Shown: in pieces, positions 5,435-11,048 of the stretch
Layout: each line of letters opens with the position of its first letter
How positions within the stretch are numbered: the first letter of the stretch is position 1
Assembly (NCBI GenBank): GCA_030593185.1
Contig: JAUVHQ010000046.1
Span: forward strand, 1-11,048
Origin: Bacteroidota bacterium
GTDB lineage: Bacteria; Bacteroidota; Bacteroidia; Bacteroidales; VadinHA17
Direction of reading: 5' to 3'
DNA: 11,048 nt
The notes under the pieces: generated by a model
Seen by the model: the letters and a program-made list of their open reading frames with translations, nothing else
Told to the model about the DNA's origin: nothing
Database searches by the model: none
Translations under genes and position numbers: made by a program

Positions 5435-7156
5435 ATGAATTCATTAGTTCTTTCTCTTTTAGCTGTGGCAGGATATGTTATTGCCTATAATTCCTATGGT
5501 AAATTCATTGCAAAAAAATTATTCAGGCTTTCGGATAAAAATAAAATGCCGTCGCACGAGTTTATTGATGGAGTTGATTTTGTACCTACAAAAAAGCATA
5601 TTCTTTTTGGACATCATTTCACTACAATTGCCGGTTTGGGGCCGATTGTCGGACCAGCTATCGGAATTATCTGGGGATGGTTACCTGCTTTTATCTGGGT
5701 ATTTCTCGGATCAATTTTTATGGGGGCAGTCCATGATTTTACCACCCTGGTGATTTCAGCAAGAAACCAGGGTAAAACAATTGGCGATCTGACAGGCGAT
5801 ATCATAAGCCCTGCAACTCGTTATGCTTTTCAGTTCATTATGCAATTCCTGCTGTTTATTGTCTTATCGGTTTTTGCAATGATAGTCGGGTTGCTTTTTG
5901 TAATGTATCCCGAATCAGTCTTCCCGGTATGGATGCAAATCCCTATTGCTGTTTGGCTTGGCTGGGAAATCAACAAAGGGAAAAATGATCTTGTTTACTC
6001 AATTATTGCTGTTGTACTCCTGTATCTTAGTGTGATCGCGGGTACCTTTATGCCAATTACAATACCACCTGTGCTTGGTTCTTCAGTTACCTCATGGACG
6101 CTTATCCTGTTTATATATGTCTATTTTGCATCAACAATTCCGGTACATAAACTATTGCAACCGCGCGACTATATAAATTCTCATCAGCTTCTTGTTGCCA
6201 TGGCACTTATGTTTATCGGATTAATTGTTGCACATCCTGTAATTACAGCACCTGCGATTAATCCTGCTGCATATGCCGCAAATACTGATATCCCTGGTTT
6301 AATGCCACTGCTATTTATCACTATTGCCTGTGGTGCAATTTCCGGGTTTCATTCACTTGCAAGCTCAGGAACTACAGTAAAACAGGTAAACAAAGAAAAA
6401 GACACTCTGTTTATCGGCTACGGAAGTATGATATTGGAAAGTATACTGGCTGTTCTGGTGCTTATGGCAATTGCCGGAGGACTGGGAATGGGACTGGAAA
6501 AAGATGGAGTTGTATATACCGGGCTCGATGCCTTTAATCATCATTACCAGTCATGGTCAACAGCATCAGGACTTAGTGCGAAGCTTGAAGCTTTTGTTGT
6601 CGGATCTGCTAATCTGTTATCTTCCTATGGTGTACCTGCAGTTGTGGGTAAATCAATAATTGCAGTGTTCATAGTTAGTTTTGCTAACACAACACTCGAT
6701 TCAGCTACAAGGATCCAACGACTTTCATTACAGGAAATATTCAAATCACAAAAGGGTAAAGTTATCAAGCCATTCGATAACAGGTATGTAACTACTTTTA
6801 TTGTTGTTCTTGCAGCTTTACTTATGACATTTGCTAAACCAGCAGCTGAAGGAGCCCTTATTTTGTGGCCGTTGTTTGGTTCCATTAACCAGTTACTAGC
6901 TGCACTTGCCCTGGGGGTAGTTACAGTATATCTTTATCAAAAAGGGAAGAATATTCTCTACACTTTTCTTCCAATGGTTGCAGTACTATTTGTTACTGTC
7001 TGGTCAATGAGCCTGAATATTGTCAGTTTTATTGAACATGGTGAAGTGCTGTTGGTTATTCTTTCTGTTATTATTATGCTACTTACCCTCTGGCTGATCG
7101 TATCATCTGTTTATTCAGTTTTTATGAAGAAAAACAATCTTATGAATGCAGAATAA
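5435..7156 (+). CDS. cstA: CstA-family carbon starvation / pyruvate-peptide transporter
   Basis: This is a polytopic inner-membrane protein of the CstA family, whose enterobacterial members import pyruvate or peptides during starvation. At 573 residues it is shorter than E. coli CstA (about 700), as is common in this phylum. Family signatures are GLGPIVGPAIGIIWGWLPAF and GAVHDFTTLVISARNQGKTI (residues 67-116), SGFHSLASSGTTVKQV (303-318), SFANTTLDSATRIQRLSLQE (415-434) and LWPLFGSINQLLAALALG (477-494). A last pair of hydrophobic segments (510-560) ends in a basic tail. The ATG at 5435 opens directly into the first helix. There is no Shine-Dalgarno; a -7-like TAATTTTG lies at 5399. It has no small YbdD/YjiX-type partner as in E. 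coli; instead a DUF2784-like membrane gene follows. The substrate is not shown by the sequence. Confidence 0.93.
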   Translation: MNSLVLSLLAVAGYVIAYNSYGKFIAKKLFRLSDKNKMPSHEFIDGVDFVPTKKHILFGHHFTTIAGLGPIVGPAIGIIWGWLPAFIWVFLGSIFMGAVHDFTTLVISARNQGKTIGDLTGDIISPATRYAFQFIMQFLLFIVLSVFAMIVGLLFVMYPESVFPVWMQIPIAVWLGWEINKGKNDLVYSIIAVVLLYLSVIAGTFMPITIPPVLGSSVTSWTLILFIYVYFASTIPVHKLLQPRDYINSHQLLVAMALMFIGLIVAHPVITAPAINPAAYAANTDIPGLMPLLFITIACGAISGFHSLASSGTTVKQVNKEKDTLFIGYGSMILESILAVLVLMAIAGGLGMGLEKDGVVYTGLDAFNHHYQSWSTASGLSAKLEAFVVGSANLLSSYGVPAVVGKSIIAVFIVSFANTTLDSATRIQRLSLQEIFKSQKGKVIKPFDNRYVTTFIVVLAALLMTFAKPAAEGALILWPLFGSINQLLAALALGVVTVYLYQKGKNILYTFLPMVAVLFVTVWSMSLNIVSFIEHGEVLLVILSVIIMLLTLWLIVSSVYSVFMKKNNLMNAE

Positions 7157-7180
7157 CTTTCATTGTGATTAATCAGTACT

Positions 7181-7211
7181 TACTCGTAACTTGCAACCCG
7201 TAACTCGTAAC
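7181..7211. repeat. Low-complexity CTCGTAAC direct repeat
   Basis: The word ACTCGTAAC occurs at 7182-7190 and 7203-7211, with a related TTGCAACCCGTAAC between. It lies 25 bases after the cstA stop and is non-coding. Similar short words are typical intergenic filler in this phylum (general knowledge). Confidence 0.6.
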
Positions 7212-7219
7212 ACTTTAGT

Positions 7220-7282
7220 CATTTTAGGTATTTCAAACTTTTTATGCTGAGCGCAGTCGAAGCGAAGGCACTGAATAGTTAC
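7220..7282 (+). repeat. Cassette-tail repeat interrupted by a GCTGAGCGCAGTCGAAGC element
   Basis: CATTTTAGGTATTTCAAAC (from about 7220) and CACTGAATAGTTAC (7269-7282) align with 9895-9914 and 9920-9933, the tail of cassette B. Between them sits a roughly 25-bp insert containing GCTGAGCGCAGTCGAAGC (7246-7263). From general knowledge that palindrome-like word is itself a frequent Bacteroidota repeat. So one repeat appears to have inserted into another. Confidence 0.65.
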
Positions 7283-7300
7283 CTTTCTGTTAATAAGGTT

Positions 7301-7308
7301 TAGTTTTG
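7301..7308 (+). promoter_or_regulatory. Candidate -7 element before the DUF2784-like gene
   Basis: TAGTTTTG at 7301-7308 matches TAnnTTTG exactly, 18 bases before the ATG at 7326. The place where a -33 element would lie falls in ACTGAATAGTTAC (7270-7282), which contains no TTTG. The start would be about ten bases downstream, leaving a very short leader. Confidence 0.35.
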
Positions 7309-7325
7309 TATTAAAAGTATTTGTT

Positions 7326-7754
7326 ATGTACCGGTTTCTTGATCTGTTCTTTGTGATTTTTCATACTTCCCTGGTTATTTTTAATCTTTTCGGTTGGATA
7401 TGGAAGAAAACACGCAGAGCAAACCTTTATTTATTATTATTAACAGGTGCTTCATGGGTAGGTCTTGGCTTGTTCTATGGTATGGGATACTGCCCTTTAA
7501 CCGACTGGCATTTTAGTGTACTGGAACGGTTAGGTGAGAATAACCTGCCAAATTCATATATTAAATACCTGGCAGACAGAATAACCGGCATGAGTTTTAA
7601 TCAGGATATAGTTGATTCACTGACTCTGTATTTTTATTTAGCTGCATTGGTAATCTCCCTGGCAATAAACTATACTGACCGGAGGAAGAGGAAGAGAGCG
7701 GTGAGAAATGAGCAAAGGGCAAAGAGCTCAGTGCAGTACACGTTTAACTTATAA
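7326..7754 (+). CDS. DUF2784-like small membrane protein
   Basis: This is a 142-residue membrane protein. It has an N-terminal hydrophobic helix (MYRFLDLFFVIFHTSLVIFN), a second at about 35-53 (LYLLLLTGASWVGLGLFYG), the motif GYCPLTDWHFSVLERLGEN (residues 54-72), and a last helix at about 100-114 (LTLYFYLAALVISLAI). The CPLT motif followed by a short Leu/Arg helix and YIKYL is what I associate with DUF2784 proteins, whose function is unknown. The last 26 or so residues (from TDRRKRKRAVRNEQRAK) are basic and encoded by purine-rich repeat-like DNA (GAGCAAAGGGCAAAGAGC), so the original stop may have been lost to a repeat. It lies 169 bp after cstA on the same strand and converges on the peptidase gene. 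Confidence 0.7.
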   Translation: MYRFLDLFFVIFHTSLVIFNLFGWIWKKTRRANLYLLLLTGASWVGLGLFYGMGYCPLTDWHFSVLERLGENNLPNSYIKYLADRITGMSFNQDIVDSLTLYFYLAALVISLAINYTDRRKRKRAVRNEQRAKSSVQYTFNL

Positions 7755-7822
7755 CTTATAACTCTTAATTTTGGCTTACCCCGTAACTGAACCACTCAAC
7801 TTACTTAACTATTCAACTTACT
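7735..7822. repeat. AACTTATAACTTATAACTC / CAACTTACTTAACTATTCAAC low-complexity stretch
   Basis: The end of the DUF2784-like gene and the gap to the convergent peptidase gene are made of short near-repeats: AACTTATAACTTATAACTC around 7745-7763 (a 9-bp period), then ACTCAACTTACTTAACTATTC-type words at about 7793-7820. There is no GC-rich stem with a T-run for either gene, so no terminator can be called between them. Confidence 0.5.
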
Positions 7823-7825
7823 ATC

Positions 7826-9346
7826 CTAATCCGGTTTTATTAATGTTTTAGGTTCCTGCTCCGGTTTCAGATTAGCGATATTATAAACTGTCAGAAGGGC
7901 ATTCTTAGTCAGTTTTTCAAAGAGTACAGGGTTAAAAGTTTTCGGTTTATCACTTGTCATATGCAGATGCTTATATCCCCCGGTAGTATTATAATAAAGT
8001 GTTGGAATGCCCCGGTTATAAAACGCCGTTGCATCAGCACCTCCGCCACCCCAGGTGCTTTTTGACATAAGATGGGTATGCCGGATATCAACATATTGGG
8101 CAATATTCCAAAGCTCAGGTGCAGTTTTACCACCTCCAACCTTAATACTGTCTCCCTGGCCTACACAGTCGATATTGATCATTGCAAAGATATCATTAAC
8201 AGGTACAGGTGACTGTTCAACAAAATATTCTGATCCGTATATCCCTGGTTCTTCTGCACTGAAAGCAACAAAAATTATTGACCGTTTTGGCTCAAGCCGG
8301 TACTTTCTGAAAATCCTGGCAATTTCAATTATCACAGCTACGCCTGAAGCGTTATCATTTGCTCCCGGGAAATAAATTTCACCTGCTTGTCCACCAACAT
8401 GGTCAAGATGAGCACCAACAACAATAAATTCATCTTTTAGTTTAGGATGAGATCCATATTGAATTCCCACAACATTCATAGTTTGCTTGCTTTTTGTGTA
8501 TTGTGTTTCTATCACAATATGAGCCAGGGTTTTTAATGGCAGGGAGTAAGGAGTTTTTAAGCTGTCAATTTTTTGTTGTACATTCGATAAAGTAGTGTTT
8601 GAACCTTCAAAAAAATCATCAGACTGGGGATTGTCAATATGGACCTGAGGAAAATCAATATCCTGCTCACCATTTCCGTGTGCAACACTCCCGATAATTG
8701 TTCTTGCCGGATTGTTATTTGGTGCTGAGACAAATATGATCCCCACTGCGCCTTTTTCAGCAGCTATTCTCGCTTTAGGTCGCGGACTTGCCTGAGGCCA
8801 TCGGCCCGACTCAGGTTTCCATTTCGGATTGTATCGGAATACCATTACTATCTTACCTTCAACATCTATATTTTTGTAGTCATCATATCCTGTTTCCGGT
8901 TCTGAAATTCCGTATCCGCAAAATACCACAGGTGTAGTAATATCCCCTGCACCTGTCATACCACGACATACATAATCCACCCCCAATTTATATTCTTTTT
9001 CTTTCCCGTTATTTATGATACTGAAATTGCTGGTAATTATATTATTGTGCTCAATTCCAAAATACTGGAAATAACCGTGATCCCCCAATTGTTCAAGCTT
9101 ATATTTCTCAAAAAGACCGGCTACATATTCAGCAGCTATATTATAACCATCACTTCCGGCAAGTCTTCCTTTAAGTTCCCCGGATGCCAGGTAGTTTACC
9201 GATTTCATCAGATTTTCATATGATACAGAACTCATCGCTTTTTCGGTATCACCTCCCGAACAACCTGAGAAAGCGGATAGCAGAGTAGCGAAAAAAAACA
9301 AGCAAATTATTCGGATTTTTATTTGTTTGAATCTATTATTTTCCAT
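7826..9346 (-). CDS. M28-family zinc peptidase, predicted lipoprotein
   Basis: This is a 506-residue secreted aminopeptidase-like protein. I chose the ATG at 9346 because the lipoprotein signal MENNRFKQIKIRIICLFFFA... with lipobox FSGC (Cys29) begins there. The frame remains open 19 codons further to 9403, but those residues would bury the signal. A PA-like insert covers about residues 120-250 (GRGM/PVVFCGYGI ... GKIVMVFRY ... AAEKGAVGIIFV). The M28 catalytic part is complete: His313 and catalytic Asp315 (AHLDHVGG), bridging Asp331 (GANDNASG), Glu365-Glu366 (SAEEPG), Asp393 (NIDCVGQ) and His462 (KHLHMTSDKP). It should cleave N-terminal residues from peptides at the cell surface or in the periplasm. 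It stands alone: convergent with the DUF2784-like gene and divergent from the UPF0316 gene, with a long repeat-filled upstream region. The exact substrate is not known. Confidence 0.93.
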   Translation of the reverse strand: MENNRFKQIKIRIICLFFFATLLSAFSGCSGGDTEKAMSSVSYENLMKSVNYLASGELKGRLAGSDGYNIAAEYVAGLFEKYKLEQLGDHGYFQYFGIEHNNIITSNFSIINNGKEKEYKLGVDYVCRGMTGAGDITTPVVFCGYGISEPETGYDDYKNIDVEGKIVMVFRYNPKWKPESGRWPQASPRPKARIAAEKGAVGIIFVSAPNNNPARTIIGSVAHGNGEQDIDFPQVHIDNPQSDDFFEGSNTTLSNVQQKIDSLKTPYSLPLKTLAHIVIETQYTKSKQTMNVVGIQYGSHPKLKDEFIVVGAHLDHVGGQAGEIYFPGANDNASGVAVIIEIARIFRKYRLEPKRSIIFVAFSAEEPGIYGSEYFVEQSPVPVNDIFAMINIDCVGQGDSIKVGGGKTAPELWNIAQYVDIRHTHLMSKSTWGGGGADATAFYNRGIPTLYYNTTGGYKHLHMTSDKPKTFNPVLFEKLTKNALLTVYNIANLKPEQEPKTLIKPD

Positions 9347-9553
9347 GACTAAATATATTATTAGAGTATCACAAATTTCAAAAAAATGACATACTTTGTA
9401 CAATGATTCAGGGTTTTTTTAATAATTTGCAACTAATCAGTCGGCAGTCCACAGTCTACAGTCTGCAAGAAAGTAAATAACACTCAAACAATTATAAAAC
9501 AATATAAGTGTAAAAAAACACAAATGACAAGCACCAAACTACAAATAAATTAC

Positions 9554-9607
9554 AATATTCAATGATCAAAACGGTTTCGTCCATTTGATAATTAATATTT
9601 GAATATT
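9554..9607. repeat. Inverted repeat in the core of cassette B
   Basis: AATATTCAA (9554-9562) and TTGAATATT (9599-9607) are exact reverse complements 36 bases apart, around the word AAAACGGTTTCGTCCATTTG. This AT-rich element resembles a repeat family often seen between Bacteroidota genes (general knowledge). It has no coding capacity. Confidence 0.55.
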
Positions 9608-9667
9608 ATTTACTCACAAAATAATTAATTTTAAAGGTGTTCGTTAGATCATTTCGTTAAGTTGTTT

Positions 9668-9708
9668 TTTGTTATTTGTTATTTGCTATTTGTTATTTAC
9701 CATTTGCC
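9668..9708. repeat. 7-bp tandem repeat TTTGTTA
   Basis: Five full 7-mers and a partial one (TTTGTTA, TTTGTTA, TTTGCTA, TTTGTTA, TTTACCA, TTTGCC) run from 9668 to 9708. Such TTTG-rich arrays can mimic promoter -33 elements, but no matching -7 element follows at the right distance. Confidence 0.75.
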
Positions 9709-9730
9709 TGCCACGTAGAGAAGTTTACCT

Positions 9731-9757
9731 TGTGAAATTGCAAAGCAGTATTTAACA
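9731..9757. repeat. Imperfect hairpin TGTGAAAT / ATTTAACA
   Basis: TGTGAAAT (9731-9738) pairs with ATTTAACA (9750-9757) except for one G-A mismatch. The loop contains the small palindrome TGCAAAGCA (9739-9747). It is part of the non-coding core of cassette B, and I see no link to a gene. Confidence 0.4.
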
Positions 9758-9961
9758 GGGCATGACCGTACGGGGGTTCTTAAATTCAAAATTTGTTTGA
9801 CTTTATGGACTGACATTAAATAGTCCGGTCTTCAGTTTGCCGACTGCCGACTGAAGATTGCCGACTTAAAAATGCAAAGTATAATGAGATCAGCCATTTT
9901 TGGCATTCCAAACTTAAGACACTGAATAGTTACAATAATTTTTATTAACAAAGTTTTATCA

Positions 9962-10558
9962 ATGGATACTAATTTTTTCGGAACAGATCTTTATGTTTAT
10001 TTTCTTTTACCATTATTGATTTTTTTAGCCAGAATATGCGATGTCACTATTGGTACAATGAGAATTATTATGATTTCAAAGGGTAAGAAACTGCTTGCTC
10101 CGGTTTTAGGGTTTTTTGAAATACTAATCTGGATAATGGCTATTAGCAAGATAATGCAAAATTTAAGCAATCCTGTTTGTTTTATTGCTTATGCAGGTGG
10201 ATTTGCCATTGGGAATTATGTTGGTATGAAAGTAGAGGAAAAACTGGCAATAGGATTGATTGTTCTTCAAATTATTACCCAGAAAGATGCTTCAGAATTA
10301 ATAAAAGAGTTACGCGAAATGGGGTTTGGAATAACGGAAATTGACGCCATAGGAAAAGGCAAAAAAGTGCATGTGATTTATTCAATAATTAAAAGGCATG
10401 ATATCCCTGTTGTTACTGAGAGAATTAACCATTTTAACCCAAAAGCTTTTTATACTATTGAAGATATACGGGAAGTAAGTCAGGGCGTTTTTCCTGCCCA
10501 TAGCATCGGAACATCTCATGGGATTAGCAGGGTCTGGAGATGGAGAAAGGGAAAATGA
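9962..10558 (+). CDS. UPF0316 (DUF5698/DUF2179) membrane protein
   Basis: This 198-residue protein has the architecture of the UPF0316 family (B. subtilis YebE type). Three hydrophobic segments span about residues 11-24, 44-66 and 72-90 (DUF5698), with the conserved LARICDVTIGTMRIIMISKG (22-41) and the FFEILIW segment (51-57). A soluble DUF2179 domain follows at about 112-175 (GFGITEIDAIGKGKKVHVIY, then AFYTIEDIREVSQGVF). The molecular role is not established; DUF2179 domains are thought to bind a ligand. The ATG at 9962 directly precedes the first helix, and no Shine-Dalgarno is seen. ACTGAATAGTTAC lies 29 bases upstream. The gene converges on the Gre-like gene with a 43-bp gap that holds no obvious terminator. 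Confidence 0.9.
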   Translation: MDTNFFGTDLYVYFLLPLLIFLARICDVTIGTMRIIMISKGKKLLAPVLGFFEILIWIMAISKIMQNLSNPVCFIAYAGGFAIGNYVGMKVEEKLAIGLIVLQIITQKDASELIKELREMGFGITEIDAIGKGKKVHVIYSIIKRHDIPVVTERINHFNPKAFYTIEDIREVSQGVFPAHSIGTSHGISRVWRWRKGK

Positions 10559-10601
10559 TAATTTTGAAATGGGAGCATAATAACGCAGATTATACGAAAG
10601 G

Positions 10602-11048
10602 CTAATAAATATCTTTAATTTGATATTTCTTTCCGTTAAATTCGAATGTATTATCTTTTTCTAATCCTTCCATTACCATGTATAGCGGCACTTTTAAAGA
10701 AATACCAAAAATAGTTTCATTATTGAAGGTTATTTTCCCTAAACTTATGCAAATAATAAATTTCTGATCGTCTGTAACTACTACAGCTCCGAAACCTACT
10801 GTTTTACATTCTTTTTCTATGTCAATTTTTTCCAGTAATTTACGTTCAATCTTTGTCTGTTCATATTGTTTTGCAAATACATCCCTTTTTCTGAGAAGTT
10901 GTGATTTATATGAATCGTAATGCTCCTGAGGTTGGCCATAATCTATGGCACTTTCCTGTATATCATCCATTGCACTTTTAGCATTAAGTATATTTTTATC
11001 CTGTTGTTCCAGGCATTTTTCAATAAGTTTCCTTTTATATGCTAATTT
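10602..11048 (-). CDS. GreA/GreB C-terminal-like protein (start beyond window)
   Basis: The minus-strand frame is open from the window edge (11048) to TAG at 10602-10604, so at least 148 residues are present and the start is outside. The ATG at 10970 is internal: the 26 codons above it continue the same helix (KLAYKRKLIEKCLEQQDKNI). The N-terminal half is a predicted coiled coil like the Gre finger (about 75 residues: LEQQDKNILNAKSAMDDIQE, then HYDSYKSQLLRKRDVFAKQY). The C-terminal half is a GreA/B-C-like beta domain (KTVGFGAVVVTDDQKFIICI, FGISLKVPLY, FNGKKYQIKDIY). Small proteins of this form are common in Bacteroidota and are often mislabelled 3-oxoacyl-ACP synthase. It may bind RNA polymerase, but the acidic tip typical of GreA is only partly seen (MDDIQESAIDY), so transcript cleavage is uncertain. 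Confidence 0.75.
   Translation of the reverse strand, partial: KLAYKRKLIEKCLEQQDKNILNAKSAMDDIQESAIDYGQPQEHYDSYKSQLLRKRDVFAKQYEQTKIERKLLEKIDIEKECKTVGFGAVVVTDDQKFIICISLGKITFNNETIFGISLKVPLYMVMEGLEKDNTFEFNGKKYQIKDIY

Larger units (their letters stand above)
9431..9927 (+). repeat. Repeat cassette B, inverted relative of cassette A with a different core
   Basis: This unit occupies most of the 558-bp gap between the peptidase and UPF0316 genes. The left flank 9431-9503 matches cassette A (5338-5263, minus strand) in 69 of 73 aligned bases, and the right flank 9821-9927 matches 5138-5033 at roughly 80%. 30-bp inverted repeats lie at 9439-9468 and 9837-9866. The match ends at the cassette A start codon (ATG there, ATA here) and resumes at its stop codon (TAG in both). 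The core 9504-9820 has no usable ORF and no visible four-helix-bundle remnant. It is instead a patchwork of other repeats. Confidence 0.8.

Noticed and set aside
9347..9403. Longer start for the M28 peptidase at 9403
   Set aside because: The 19 extra residues would place the lipoprotein signal sequence internally; the ATG at 9346 gives a standard signal and lipobox.
9508..9565. Short ORF MTSTKLQINYNIQ in cassette B
   Set aside because: It has only 13 codons, in repeat sequence, with no ribosome binding site.
10559..10601. Bidirectional terminator between the convergent UPF0316 and Gre-like genes
   Set aside because: The 43-bp gap shows no stable inverted repeat.

Overview
The window looks like a chromosomal segment from an AT-rich member of the Bacteroidota, most likely Bacteroidales or a relative. 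The evidence is a Bat (Bacteroides aerotolerance) gene cluster in the order batB-batC-batD-batE, a Bacteroidota-style short CstA, a Gre-like protein of the type common in this phylum, start sites mostly lacking Shine-Dalgarno sequences, TAnnTTTG-type -7 elements, and gaps crowded with small dispersed repeats. No rRNA, tRNA, CRISPR array, integrase or transposase was seen.

Layout: 2-4510 (+) holds the 3' part of batB, then batC, batD and batE. Together these encode an envelope complex: a membrane-anchored von Willebrand A protein, exported TPR proteins, a large exported/membrane protein, and a TPR-membrane-SH3 protein. The gaps between these genes are unusually long (211, 155 and 183 bp), and each is filled with a different repeat or hairpin family. 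4623-5021 (+) is a small unrecognised lipoprotein. 5022-5434 is a repeat cassette containing a badly deleted four-helix-bundle (S23/IVP-like) gene on the minus strand. 5435-7156 (+) is a CstA-family transporter, followed by a small DUF2784-like membrane protein at 7326-7754 (+). Convergent to it, 7826-9346 (-) is a secreted lipoprotein M28 zinc peptidase with a PA-like insert. 9404-9961 is another long gap built around a second, inverted copy of the same cassette. 9962-10558 (+) is a UPF0316 (DUF5698/DUF2179) membrane protein, and 10602 to the window end (-) is a GreA/B C-terminal-like protein cut by the window edge.

The protein-coding genes belong to known families. The least explained part is the non-coding architecture. 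Two cassettes 4.1 kb apart share closely similar flanks (about 73 bp with 4 substitutions on one side and about 107 bp at roughly 80% on the other) and 30-bp imperfect terminal inverted repeats, but have unrelated cores: one holds an internally deleted four-helix-bundle ORF, the other a patchwork of different repeats. The outer tail of this cassette recurs as solo or tandem-expanded pieces in several other gaps. A 13-base word, ACTGAATAGTTAC, sits 29 to 43 bases upstream of three different genes. These observations are direct from the sequence. That they are a mobile or exchangeable cassette family is inference.
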